The notes under the pieces are model-generated. The model saw nothing but the letters and a program-made list of their open reading frames with translations. It did no database searches and was not told where the DNA came from. DNA of 64,000 nt, from NCBI RefSeq assembly GCF_009697225.1, contig NZ_WIND01000073.1:1-64000 (forward strand). The letters run 5' to 3'. The DNA comes from Halovulum marinum (GTDB taxonomy: Bacteria > Pseudomonadota > Alphaproteobacteria > Rhodobacterales > Rhodobacteraceae). The translations under genes were made by a program, and so were the position numbers. Positions within the stretch are counted from its first letter, which is position 1. The number at the start of each line of letters is the position of its first letter. Of the stretch, positions 46,518 to 55,144 are shown piece after piece.

Positions 46518-46931
46518 ATGACCGGATCATCCAAGCCCGTCTGCCGCAGGTTGCGGGCCTCGGGGCAGTATGCCGGAAAGCAGGGCTTTGACTATTTCGA
46601 AGGCATCGCGCGCGAGACCGTCGGCGCGCAGGGCATCTGCATGCACCTGCTGCGCATCCCGCCGGGGGGACGCGCCAAGGCGCACAAGCACGCCGCCCAC
46701 GAGACCGCGATCTACGTGCTCGAGGGCACGGCGGCCATGCTCTGGGGCGAGCGGCTCGAACACCGGATGGAGGTCGGCCCCGGCGACATGATCTACATCC
46801 CCGCCGACGTGCCGCACCTGCCGATGAACACCGGCAGCACCGAGGCCGTCGCCGTCATCGCCCGCACCGACCCGCACGAGCAGGAAAGCGTGCAGCTGCT
46901 GCCCGAACTGGAGGCGCTGGCCGGGATCTGA
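46518..46931 (+). CDS. Cupin domain protein
   Basis: A 137-residue single-domain cupin. The metal ligands of motif 1 appear as HKHAAHETAIYVLEG and those of motif 2 as GDMIYIPADVPHLPMN. A strong AGGAGG lies eight bases before the ATG. Small cupins of this kind are dioxygenases, isomerases or sugar or effector sensors; no substrate can be assigned. It is the only plus-strand gene in the transporter/hydrolase block, divergent from the ABC ATPase gene and convergent with hydA, which suggests it may be part of the same regulon. Confidence 0.82.
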   Translation: MTGSSKPVCRRLRASGQYAGKQGFDYFEGIARETVGAQGICMHLLRIPPGGRAKAHKHAAHETAIYVLEGTAAMLWGERLEHRMEVGPGDMIYIPADVPHLPMNTGSTEAVAVIARTDPHEQESVQLLPELEALAGI

Positions 46932-46972
46932 TCCCGGCCCGGCGCCCCGCGCCGCCGCGCGCCGCATGGTGC

Positions 46973-48433
46973 TCAGATCCCCGCCGGGATGTTCAGCGGA
47001 TCGCGTTCGACCTTGCGGGGGCTGTTCAGTTCCTTCCACTGCGACAGCGCCCTGGCGGCCGAGCTGAACGCGGGTCGGGGGATGAACTTGCCGCGGCCGG
47101 GCTGCGGCTGGCTGTTCTGGCCCCAGGCCCAGATCACGTCGCCGCGCGACAGGGTGTAGCGGGCCTGCGCGCTGACCTGCATGCCTTCCCAGACCGAATA
47201 GTCCAGCACCGACTTCTGGTTGCTGGCGGACAGCGTGCGACTGATCTTCGGGTCCCACACGGTGATGTCGGCGTCGGCGCCGGGCACCAGCGCGCCCTTG
47301 CGGGGATAGATGTTCAGGATCTTGGCGATGTTGGTCGAGGTGACGGCGACGAACTCCTCGGGGGTCAGCCGGCCGGTCTCGACGCCATAGGTCCAGAGCA
47401 CCGCGAGACGCTCCTCCAGCCCGCCGGTGCCGTTGGGGATCATGCAGAAATTGTCGCGGCCCATCCGCTTCTGCTCGGTGGTGAAGGCGGCGTGGTCGGT
47501 GGCTACGACCTGAAGCGAGCCGGCGGCCAGCCCGTTCCACAGCCCGTCCTGATGCTCCTTCGAGCGGAACGGCGGCGACATCACCCGCTGCGCGGCGTGG
47601 TCCCAGTCCTTCGACAGATACTCGCTGTCGTCGAGGATCAGGAACTGCGCCAGCGGCTCGCCGTAGACGCGCATCCCCTTCTGGCGGGCGCGGCGGATCG
47701 CCTCGTGCGCCTGCTCGCACGACACATGCACGATATAAAGCGGCGTGCCCACGGCGTCGGCGATCATGATCGCGCGGTTGGCGGCCTCGCCCTCGACTTC
47801 CGGCGGGCGGGAATAGGCGTGGCCCTCGGGGCCGGTGATGCCCTGCTCCAGCATCTGCTTCTGCAGCAGGTCGACCACGTCGCCGTTCTCGGCGTGGACC
47901 ATGGGCAGCGCGCCCAGTTCCCTGCAGCGCTTGAAGCTGGCGAACAGCTCGTCGTCCTCGACCATCAGCGCGCCCTTGTAGGCCATGAAGTGCTTGAACG
48001 AGTTGACGCCCATGTCGACGGCGTCCTTCATCTCGTTGAAGATGGTCTCGTTCCAGCCGGTCACCGCCATGTGGTAGCCGATGTCAGAACAGATCTGCGG
48101 CGCCGACTTGCGGTGCCATTCGTTGATCGCGTTCCGGATCGACCCGTCGGCGCCGGGCAGGCAGAAATCGACCAGCATGGTGGTGCCGCCGGCGGCGGCC
48201 GCCCAGGTGCCGGACTCGAAGGTCTCGGCGGCGGTGGTGCCCATGAACGGCATTTCCAGGTGCGTGTGCGGGTCGATGCCGCCGGGGATCACGTAGGCGC
48301 CTGTCGCGTCGACGTATTCGTCGCCCTTCAGGTCGGGGCCGATCTCCCTGATCGTCTCGCCCTCGATGGCGACGTCGGCCTTGTAGCTGCGGTCGGCGGT
48401 GACGACGGTGCCGCCCTTGATAACCTTGGTCAT
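46973..48433 (-). CDS. hydA: Dihydropyrimidinase (D-hydantoinase)
   Basis: A 486-residue zinc amidohydrolase that opens dihydrouracil or dihydrothymine to the N-carbamoyl-beta-amino acid (second step of the reductive route). Metal and catalytic residues are in place: HTHLEMPF, the carboxylated lysine in NSFKHFMAYKG, the histidines in VHAENGD and IVHVSCEQA, and the aspartate in VATDHAAF. The length is typical. It is the last gene in a minus-strand run that starts with the aminotransferase at 52234. Confidence 0.95.
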   Translation of the reverse strand: MTKVIKGGTVVTADRSYKADVAIEGETIREIGPDLKGDEYVDATGAYVIPGGIDPHTHLEMPFMGTTAAETFESGTWAAAAGGTTMLVDFCLPGADGSIRNAINEWHRKSAPQICSDIGYHMAVTGWNETIFNEMKDAVDMGVNSFKHFMAYKGALMVEDDELFASFKRCRELGALPMVHAENGDVVDLLQKQMLEQGITGPEGHAYSRPPEVEGEAANRAIMIADAVGTPLYIVHVSCEQAHEAIRRARQKGMRVYGEPLAQFLILDDSEYLSKDWDHAAQRVMSPPFRSKEHQDGLWNGLAAGSLQVVATDHAAFTTEQKRMGRDNFCMIPNGTGGLEERLAVLWTYGVETGRLTPEEFVAVTSTNIAKILNIYPRKGALVPGADADITVWDPKISRTLSASNQKSVLDYSVWEGMQVSAQARYTLSRGDVIWAWGQNSQPQPGRGKFIPRPAFSSAARALSQWKELNSPRKVERDPLNIPAGI

Positions 48434-48529
48434 GGTCTGCTTCCCTGTTCTGTGGCGCCGCGCTTGGCGCGCGGCTTGTCCGGTTGCGGTGGCCGCGCCC
48501 CGGCGGGCGCGGCGGGGCGGGCACCCGCG

Positions 48530-49054
48530 TCAGTCGCAGGGCACCGCCGAAATCGCGACATAGCTGCCGCGCAGCGTGAACGGCAGGCGGATGTCCTGGT
48601 CCTCGTCGCTGAACACCACGCGGATGCCCTCTTTCAGCGCGTTGCCCAGCCGGGCGCGGGCGCGGACCTGGTAGTAGCCCTCGTCGCGCCAGCCCAGCTC
48701 CAGGCTCTCGTCGTGGATCGTCCGGCCGCCGAAGAACACCTCGACATGGGCCGCCAGTTCCTCGCCGGCGAACTGCGGCTCGCGATCGCCGCCGCGCGCG
48801 ATCCGCAGGTAGCGGTTGTCCGAGTTCGGGTTGCAGCCGATCTCGAGCACGGTGTCGCGGGGGCCCAGCACGCGGGCGACGGTCTCGGCCGCGTTATGGC
48901 GGCGGGTCTCGCGGCCGCGGTCGTCGAGATAGACGATCTCCCAGTCGGCATCGTCGTGCTGGTCGGCGGCGGCCGGCAGCCCGGCGCCGGTCAGCGCCAG
49001 CGCGACCGCCAGCGTGCCGAGGGAGCGCCGGATGCCGTTGTCGCATGTCGTCAT
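48530..49054 (-). CDS. Secreted protein of unknown function
   Basis: A 174-residue exported protein. A signal peptide (about 1-30, ending LPAAAD) is followed by a beta-rich, acidic mature part. Two cysteines (in LEIGCNPNSD and the last residues VPCD) probably form a disulfide. No domain is recognised. AGGAAGG precedes ATG 49054. It lies between the carbamoylase-linked 115-residue gene and hydA in the same direction. A role in pyrimidine breakdown is only suggested by position, and it could be an unrelated insertion. Confidence 0.72.
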   Translation of the reverse strand: MTTCDNGIRRSLGTLAVALALTGAGLPAAADQHDDADWEIVYLDDRGRETRRHNAAETVARVLGPRDTVLEIGCNPNSDNRYLRIARGGDREPQFAGEELAAHVEVFFGGRTIHDESLELGWRDEGYYQVRARARLGNALKEGIRVVFSDEDQDIRLPFTLRGSYVAISAVPCD

Positions 49055-49165
49055 GGTTTCGCCCTTCCTGTTGTCATCTTGCCCTGCCGTCGTAACACAG
49101 CGCGCCGGGCGGCGCTGCGCCGGCGTGCATCCGGTCGGGGGATCGGCGCAGCGCCCGGGCACGGT

Positions 49166-49513
49166 TCAGCCGCGGGGCGCATTTGCGCCCTTCACCGGGG
49201 CGGTGGCGGCATCGCCGATCTGGCCCAGCTCCTCGGCGGTCATCTCGCGCACCGCCCAGGCGGCGCCGGAGCCGTCGCGCTCGGCGACATGGCCCGCGGG
49301 CACCTGCCCGGCGGTCAGGCTGCGCAGGTTCTTGCCGAAGGTGCAGGCGACGCAGATCCGCCTGGCCTGCTTGGCCCGGCTGTGATCGTCCTGCCCGCAC
49401 ATGAACTGCCAGACGCCGTCGGCGTCGTGCGCCACCATCCGCAGCGGCCGCTTGCCCTTGGCGACGTGGTTGCACATCAGCCCCTTCTTGTCGTGCTTGT
49501 GGGGGGCAGTCAT
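49166..49513 (-). CDS. Conserved cysteine-containing protein, 115 residues
   Basis: A small soluble protein. Its features are MCNHVAKGKRPLRMVAHD, then GVWQFMCGQDDHS, then ICVACTFGKNL. The WQF.CG piece recalls small DUF2185-like proteins, but I am not sure. The four cysteines (MC, MCG, CVAC) could bind a metal. Its ATG overlaps the carbamoylase stop by four bases, so it is translated with that gene, and this argues for a role connected with it. Confidence 0.7.
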   Translation of the reverse strand: MTAPHKHDKKGLMCNHVAKGKRPLRMVAHDADGVWQFMCGQDDHSRAKQARRICVACTFGKNLRSLTAGQVPAGHVAERDGSGAAWAVREMTAEELGQIGDAATAPVKGANAPRG

Positions 49514-50760
49514 TCGACGATCCGCGCCGTCTCGACCACCGCGTGGAACAGCACGTTGGCGCCCTTCTCGGCCCATTCCGGGCTAATCTCCTCGGCCTCG
49601 TTGTGGGACAGGCCGTCGACGCAGGGGCACATCACCATCGCCGTCGGCGCGACGCGGTTGATCCAGCAGGCGTCGTGGCCGGCGCCCGAGACGATGTTGC
49701 GGTGCGAGTAGCCCAGCCGCTCGGCGGCGTCGCGCACCGCCGCCACGCAGCCCTCGTCGAAGGTCACCGGGTCGAAATGGCCGACCGGCTCGATCTCGAT
49801 CCCCAGGCCCAGGTCGGCGGCGATCTTCGGCGCCTCGGCCTCGAGGCGGGCCTTCATGCCGTCCAGCTTCTCCAGGTCGGGCGAGCGGAAGTCGATGGTG
49901 AACACCGCCTTGCCGGGGATCACGTTGCGCGAGTTCGGATAGACGTTGGCCTGGCCGATGGCGCCGACCGCGTCAGGCTGGCTCTGCATCGCGATCTCGT
50001 GCACCAGTTCGGTGATCCGCGCCATGCCGAGCCCGGCGTTGACCCGCATCTCCATCGGCGTCGAGCCGGTGTGCGCGTCCTTGCCGATAAGCGTGACCTG
50101 CAGCCACCACAGACCCTGGCCGTGGGTGACGACGCCGATGTCCCTGCCCTCGGCCTCGAGGATCGGGCCCTGCTCGATGTGCAGCTCGAAGAAGGCGTGC
50201 ATCTTGCGCGCGCCGACCGGCTCGTCGCCCTTCCAGCCGATCCGCGCCAGCTCGTCGCCGAAGGTCTTGCCCTCGGCGTCCGCGCGGGCGTAGGCCCAGT
50301 CCAGCTCGTGCACGCCGGCGAACACGCCCGAGGCCAGCATCGCCGGGGCGAAGCGGGTGCCCTCCTCGTTGGTCCAGTTGGTGACGACGATGGGATGCTT
50401 CGTGCGGATGTTCAGATCGTTCAGCGTGCGGATGATCTCGAGTCCGCCCAGCACGCCGAGCACGCCGTCGTACTTGCCGCCCGTGGGCTGGGTGTCGAGG
50501 TGGCTGCCGACATAGACCGGAAGCGCGTCCGGGTCGGTGCCCTCGCGGCGGGCGAACATGGTGCCCATCCGGTCGAGTCCCATGGAGCAGCCGGCGGCCT
50601 CGCACCAGCGCTGGAACAGCGCCCGGCCCTGGCCGTCCTCGTCGGTGACCGTCTGGCGGTTGTTGCCGCCGGCGACGCCGGGGCCGATCATGGCCATCTC
50701 CATGATCGACTCCCACAGGCGGCTGCCGTCGATCTTCAGGTTTTCGCCGGGGGCTGACAT
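49510..50760 (-). CDS. Zn-dependent N-carbamoyl-amino acid amidohydrolase (beta-ureidopropionase/hydantoin utilisation C-like)
   Basis: A 416-residue M20-family amidohydrolase. The metal ligands lie in GSHLDTQPTGGKYDG (His and Asp), NEEGTRF (Glu-Glu) and ELHIEQGP, and the SGAGHDA block is intact. It removes the carbamoyl group from N-carbamoyl-beta-alanine or 3-ureidoisobutyrate, giving beta-alanine or 3-aminoisobutyrate, CO2 and ammonia (third step). The close similarity of allantoate amidohydrolases makes the exact substrate a matter of context, and the surrounding genes favour the pyrimidine product. Confidence 0.92.
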   Translation of the reverse strand: MSAPGENLKIDGSRLWESIMEMAMIGPGVAGGNNRQTVTDEDGQGRALFQRWCEAAGCSMGLDRMGTMFARREGTDPDALPVYVGSHLDTQPTGGKYDGVLGVLGGLEIIRTLNDLNIRTKHPIVVTNWTNEEGTRFAPAMLASGVFAGVHELDWAYARADAEGKTFGDELARIGWKGDEPVGARKMHAFFELHIEQGPILEAEGRDIGVVTHGQGLWWLQVTLIGKDAHTGSTPMEMRVNAGLGMARITELVHEIAMQSQPDAVGAIGQANVYPNSRNVIPGKAVFTIDFRSPDLEKLDGMKARLEAEAPKIAADLGLGIEIEPVGHFDPVTFDEGCVAAVRDAAERLGYSHRNIVSGAGHDACWINRVAPTAMVMCPCVDGLSHNEAEEISPEWAEKGANVLFHAVVETARIVE

Positions 50761-50905
50761 GGAGCGGCTCCTTCTTTCGGTTGATCCAGCGGAGGCCCGT
50801 TCCGGGCCGGGTCGCTTCCCCCCGTCCCTGCCGGGCCGGGGCCCCGCCGCCCGCGGCCGTCGTGGCGGCCGGGTGCGGGGACGGGCGCAGGGACGGGGCG
50901 CGGTT

Positions 50906-52234
50906 TCAGTCGATCTCCTGCAGCACTTCGGCCAGGGTGCCGACCAGCTGGTCGATCTGGTCCTTGTCGATGATCAGCGGCGGGCTCATCGCGATGATGT
51001 CGCCGGTGGTGCGGATCAGGATGCCCTTCTCGTAGGCCTTCAGGAACGCCGAGAACGCCCGCTGCGTCGGCGCGCCGGCGATCGGCGCCAGTTCGACCGC
51101 ACCGATCAGGCCCATGTTGCGGATGTCGACGACGTGCGGCAGGCCCCTGAGCCCGTGCAGCGCGTCCTCCCAGTAGCTGCCGATTTCGGCGCCGCGGGTC
51201 AGCAGCCCCTCGTCGGCATAGGTCTCGAGCGTGGCCAGCCCCGCCGCCGAGGCGATCGGGTTGCCGGAGTAGGTGTAGCCGTGGAACAACTCGATCATGT
51301 GCTCGGGGCCGGTCATGAAGGCGTCGTGGATCGCCGCGGTGGCCAGCACCGCGCCCATCGGGATCACCCCGTTGGTCAGCCCCTTGGCGCAGACGATCAT
51401 GTCCGGCATCACGTCGAAATAGTCGGCGGCGAAGGGCGCGCCGAGCCGGCCGAAACCGGTGATCACCTCGTCGAAGATCAGCAGGATGCCGTGGCGGTCG
51501 CAGATCTCGCGCAGGCGCTGCAGGTAGCCCTTCGGCGGCAGCAGCACGCCGGTCGAGCCGGCCATCGGCTCGACGATCACCGCGGCGATGGTCTCGGGGC
51601 CGTGCAGCTGGGCGATGCGCTCCAGCTCGTCGGCCAGCTCGGCGCCGTGCTCGGGCTGGCCGCGGGTGAAGGCGTTCTGCTCGGGCAGGTGGGTATGGCG
51701 CAGGTGGTCGACGCCGGTCAGCAGCGTGCCGAACATGCGGCGGTTGGGCACGATGCCGCCGACCGAGATGCCGCCGAAGTTCACCCCGTGGTAGCCGCGC
51801 TCGCGCCCGACAAGGCGGAAGCGCTGCCCCTCGCCCTTCGCGCGATGATAGGCCAGCGCGATCTTCAGCGCGGTCTCGACCGCCTCGGAGCCGGAGTTGG
51901 TGAAGAAGGCATGCTCGAACGGCGCGGGCGCAAGCTCGGTCAGCCGGTTGGCCAGCTCGAACGCCTTCGGGTGGCCCATCTGGAATGCCGGCGCGTAGTC
52001 CAGCTCCTCGGCCTGCTGCTGGATCGCCTTGACGATCTTCGGCCGCTTGTGGCCGGCGTTGCAGCACCACAGCCCGGCGGTGCCGTCGAGGATCTGCCGC
52101 CCGTCGGCGGTGGTGTAGTGCATCCCCTCGGCGGCGACCAGCATCCGCGGCGCGGACTTGAACTGGCGGTTCGCCGTGTACGGCATCCAGAAGGCCTTGA
52201 GGTCGTTCGGGGCGACGGGACGGCGTTCGGACAT
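50906..52234 (-). CDS. Omega-aminotransferase, probable beta-alanine:pyruvate transaminase
   Basis: A 442-residue class III PLP aminotransferase. Recognisable blocks are FTNSGSEAVETALKIA, the DEVITGFGRLG pocket, and the PLP lysine in CAKGLTNGVIPMGA. Known close homologues move the amino group of beta-alanine to pyruvate, and this would remove the product of the carbamoylase to malonate semialdehyde. ATG 52234 gives the family's normal N-terminus; an in-frame ATG 35 codons upstream lies in the operator region and is not used. It is divergent from rutR. Confidence 0.9.
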   Translation of the reverse strand: MSERRPVAPNDLKAFWMPYTANRQFKSAPRMLVAAEGMHYTTADGRQILDGTAGLWCCNAGHKRPKIVKAIQQQAEELDYAPAFQMGHPKAFELANRLTELAPAPFEHAFFTNSGSEAVETALKIALAYHRAKGEGQRFRLVGRERGYHGVNFGGISVGGIVPNRRMFGTLLTGVDHLRHTHLPEQNAFTRGQPEHGAELADELERIAQLHGPETIAAVIVEPMAGSTGVLLPPKGYLQRLREICDRHGILLIFDEVITGFGRLGAPFAADYFDVMPDMIVCAKGLTNGVIPMGAVLATAAIHDAFMTGPEHMIELFHGYTYSGNPIASAAGLATLETYADEGLLTRGAEIGSYWEDALHGLRGLPHVVDIRNMGLIGAVELAPIAGAPTQRAFSAFLKAYEKGILIRTTGDIIAMSPPLIIDKDQIDQLVGTLAEVLQEID

Positions 52235-52331
52235 GGGGTACTCCGCTGACTGCGGGGCGGTGCCGGCCCCGCGCTGGGTGCGCCTGAAGTCTTGGCGATT
52301 GCCAGCCCGGGCGGGCTGTGCGACAGTCGCT

Positions 52332-52347
52332 TTGACCATTTGGTAAA
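52332..52347. promoter_or_regulatory. RutR-like operator between aminotransferase and rutR
   Basis: TTGACCATTTGGTAAA matches the E. coli RutR consensus (TTGACCA-NN-TGGTCAA) in 13 or 14 of its 14 defined positions, the right arm being TGGTAAA instead of TGGTCAA. It sits about 100 bases before the aminotransferase start and about 80 before rutR, so one site could serve both promoters, including autoregulation. Confidence 0.75.
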
Positions 52348-52425
52348 AACCACGCTAGCCAAACCCGGTGACAGGTCAAGGGGTATCCCGGGCCCGGCCG
52401 CCAGAACGGAGACCGGTAGGAACCG

Positions 52426-53076
52426 ATGGCCCGCGCCGCCGCCAAGAAGACCCCGACGCGCATCCAGAGGCAAAAGACCCGGGCGATCCTGGACGCCGCG
52501 CTGGAGGTGTTCTCGCAGCACGGCTTCCGCGGTGCCACGCTGGACCAGATCGCCGACGCGGCGGGGCTGTCGAAGCCGAACCTGCTGTACTATTTCGAGG
52601 GCAAGGAGGCGATCCACCGCACCCTGCTGCACCGGCTGCTGGACACCTGGCTGGACCCGCTGCGGCAGCTGGACCCGGCGGGCGAGCCGCTGCGCGAGAT
52701 CCGCGCCTACCTGCTGCGCAAGCTTGAGATGAGCCGCGACTACCCGCGCGAAAGCCGGCTGTTCGCGAACGAGATGCTGCAGGGCGCGCCGCGTATCAGC
52801 GACGAGATCCAGGGCGAGCTGAAGGCGCTGGTGGACGAGAAGGCGCAGGTGATCCGCGGCTGGGTCGAGGCGGGCAGGCTGGCGCCGGTCGATCCCTATC
52901 ATCTGATCTTCTCGATCTGGGCCACGACGCAGCACTACGCGGATTTCGAGGTGCAGGTGCGTGGCATCCTGGGCGCCGGCGCCGACGGCCATTTCCACGA
53001 TGCCGCGCGGTTCCTGACGCAGCTCTACACCGGCGGCCTGAAACCACCGGCGGCCGGGGCGCGCCGCCGGCCCTAG
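52426..53076 (+). CDS. rutR: TetR-type pyrimidine regulator RutR
   Basis: A 216-residue TetR-family regulator. It closely tracks E. coli RutR through the HTH (AALEVFSQHGFRGATLDQIADAAGLSKPNLLYYF), the KLEMSRDYPRESRLFANEMLQGAP stretch, and the ligand-domain block LIFSIWATTQHYADF. RutR binds uracil or thymine and releases its operator. Here the surrounding genes are the reductive (Pre/Hyd) route rather than the oxidative rut operon. Two operator-like sites match its known motif. The gene reads away from the aminotransferase and ends at a CTAG shared with the small membrane protein gene. Confidence 0.9.
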   Translation: MARAAAKKTPTRIQRQKTRAILDAALEVFSQHGFRGATLDQIADAAGLSKPNLLYYFEGKEAIHRTLLHRLLDTWLDPLRQLDPAGEPLREIRAYLLRKLEMSRDYPRESRLFANEMLQGAPRISDEIQGELKALVDEKAQVIRGWVEAGRLAPVDPYHLIFSIWATTQHYADFEVQVRGILGAGADGHFHDAARFLTQLYTGGLKPPAAGARRRP

Positions 53077-53222
53077 CGGGCCGGCTCGGTCCCCAGAACG
53101 TTGATCGCCGGAACGATGTCGGTCGGCTCGTTCGGCTGCGACGACCACATGTAGCCGCCGACGATGACGAACAAGGCCACCATCGCGATGCCGGCGAACA
53201 GGTAGTCCGATATGCTGGACAT
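53073..53222 (-). CDS. Small single-pass membrane protein, 49 residues
   Basis: A 49-residue protein with one strong hydrophobic helix (YLFAGIAMVALFVIVGGYMW) and a hydrophilic C-terminal tail of about 22 residues. No family is recognised. The start at 53222 is chosen because the upstream extension is not protein-like; the ribosome site is weak. The stop shares a CTAG with the convergent rutR gene. It could be a small membrane regulator, or a chance open frame; the clean helix favours a gene. Confidence 0.55.
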   Translation of the reverse strand: MSSISDYLFAGIAMVALFVIVGGYMWSSQPNEPTDIVPAINVLGTEPAR

Positions 53223-53361
53223 GATGAAATCCCCACACTCAATACCTACACATTCAAACATAACAATGTCGCACCGATTCTGGCACCGCAATTGTCACAG
53301 GTGGCGGATTCGGGCGGCGGGAGGCTGGCGGCGGCCGCGGCTCTGACCGTCCGCGCCTTGG

Positions 53362-53840
53362 CTACCAGGGCGCGGCGGCTCCGGCGCCGGGCTGGACGAG
53401 GCCGCCGATGTCGATATGCACCCGGCCCGAGCCGGTGCGGTCGAGGAACAGCTTGCGCGATCCGCGCGCGATGGCGCGGGTGGCCTCTCGGGGGTGACCC
53501 AGCAGCGCGGCCAGCGCCGGGATCCTATTGCGCCGACCGGCCACCGCCAGCAGCAGTCAGGCGTTGTGGCGCACCGGCGCCGAGCGGTCGCCCAGCGCGC
53601 GCGCCAGCGCCACCGCGTCCGGCTGCACCAGCGCGAACTTCAGCGCGGTGTGCACCGGCGCGACGGTGTGCATCAGCGCGACGGGGCGCGCCAGCCGTGC
53701 AGGCGCGGTTAAACCTGCAACACGGCCGGAAAAATCGCCGGCGCCAGCGGCAGCAGGGCCCCGCGCCCGTCCTGGACCCGGCCCCGGCTCGGCTGATCGA
53801 GGGCCAGCAGCGCGGCCTCGACAGCGACCGGGGCAGCCAT
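53362..53840 (-). pseudogene. Decayed HEAT-repeat-like gene downstream of preA
   Basis: A start with good context (ATG 53840, three bases from the preA stop) leads to MAAPVAVEAALLALDQPSRG and then a stop after LPLAPAIFPAVLQV. The coding resumes in another frame (TVAPVHTALKFALVQPDAVALARALGD), meets an in-frame TGA (RHNA-stop-LLLAV) and continues as RIPALAALLGHPREATRAIARGSRKL to a final TAG. The repeated ALG...VR.NA...A...LLGHP..ATR layout resembles HEAT repeats. One frameshift and one internal stop make a functional product very unlikely. In relatives this gene may be an intact partner of preA. Confidence 0.65.
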
Positions 53841-53842
53841 TC

Positions 53843-55144
53843 CTATTCGGCCGCCTTGGCGGCGGGGTTGTTGGGGTGCGTGGTCCAGTTGGCGTACTCG
53901 GCCTCGACCATGCGGCCGGTGCGCGGATCGACCGTGCCGGGCGCCATCCGCTCCATGGTGATGCAGTTCTCGACCGGGCAGACGTTGACGCACAGGTTGC
54001 ACGCGACGCATTCCTCGTCGATCACCTCGAACACGCGGCCCGGCTTCATCGCGATCGCCTGGTGGCTGGTGTCCTCGCACGCTGCGAAACAGCGGCCGCA
54101 GCTGATGCACAGCTCCTGGTCGATGCGCGCCTTGGTGACGTAGTTCAGGTTCAGATACTTCCAGTCGGTGACGTTCGGCACCGCGCGGCCGCGGATCGCG
54201 TCGAGATCGGCGTGGCCCTTGTCGTCCATCCACTGCCCCAGGCCCGAGACCATCTCCTGCACGATCTTGAAGCCGTAGGTCATCGCGGCGGTGCAGACCT
54301 GCACGCTGCCGCAGCCCAGCGCGATGAACTCGGCCGCGTCGCGCCAGGTGGTGACGCCGCCGATGCCGCTGATCGGCAGGCCCTGCAGGTCCGGATCGCG
54401 GGCGATCTCGGAGACCATGCTGAGCGCGATCGGCTTGACCGCCGGGCCGCAATAGCCGCCGTGGCTGCCCTTGCCGTCGATGGTCGGCTCGGGCGCGAAA
54501 TTGTCCAGGTCCACCGCAGTGATCGAGTTGATCGTGTTGATCAGCGACACCGCGTCGGCGCCGCCGTCCTTCGCCGCCTTGGCCGGCTTGCGCACGTCGG
54601 TGATGTTCGGCGTCAGCTTGACGATCACCGGCATGCGGGTGTTCTGCTTGCACCAGCGGGTGACCATCTCGATGTACTCGGGCACCTGGCCGACGGCGCT
54701 GCCCATGCCGCGCTCGGACATGCCGTGCGGGCAGCCGAAATTCAGTTCCACCCCGTCGGCGCCGGTGTCCTCGACCTGCGACAGGATGAACTTCCAGGGG
54801 TCTTCCTCGCAAGGGACCATCAGGCTGACGACCATCGCCCGGTCGGGGTAGTCGCGCTTGACCTGCTTGATCTCGCGCAGGTTCACCTCGAGCGGGCGGT
54901 CGGTGATCAGCTCGATGTTGTTCAGCCCCAGCAGGCGGCGGTCGGCGCCCCAGACCGCGCCGTAGCGCGGCCCGTTCACGTTGACCACATGCGGGTCCAG
55001 ACCCAGCGTCTTCCACACCACGCCGCCCCAGCCGGCCTCGAAGGCGCGGCGGACGTTGTATTCCTTGTCGGTCGGCGGCGCCGAGGCCAGCCAGAACGGG
55101 TTCGGGCTCTTGATGCCCGCGAAATCGGTGGTCAGGTCAGCCAT
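53843..55144 (-). CDS. preA: NAD-dependent dihydropyrimidine dehydrogenase, subunit PreA
   Basis: A 433-residue catalytic subunit that reduces uracil or thymine to 5,6-dihydropyrimidine. It has an FMN-binding TIM barrel like dihydroorotate dehydrogenase (about 1-310), including GISGIGGVTTWRDAAEF. The C-terminal ferredoxin domain (about 345-395) has two 4Fe-4S motifs (CISCGRCFAAC and CVACNLCVNVCP). GGAGG precedes its ATG and lies inside the 3' end of the DUF3052 gene, eight bases of which overlap preA. It works in a complex with PreT. Confidence 0.95.
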   Translation of the reverse strand: MADLTTDFAGIKSPNPFWLASAPPTDKEYNVRRAFEAGWGGVVWKTLGLDPHVVNVNGPRYGAVWGADRRLLGLNNIELITDRPLEVNLREIKQVKRDYPDRAMVVSLMVPCEEDPWKFILSQVEDTGADGVELNFGCPHGMSERGMGSAVGQVPEYIEMVTRWCKQNTRMPVIVKLTPNITDVRKPAKAAKDGGADAVSLINTINSITAVDLDNFAPEPTIDGKGSHGGYCGPAVKPIALSMVSEIARDPDLQGLPISGIGGVTTWRDAAEFIALGCGSVQVCTAAMTYGFKIVQEMVSGLGQWMDDKGHADLDAIRGRAVPNVTDWKYLNLNYVTKARIDQELCISCGRCFAACEDTSHQAIAMKPGRVFEVIDEECVACNLCVNVCPVENCITMERMAPGTVDPRTGRMVEAEYANWTTHPNNPAAKAAE

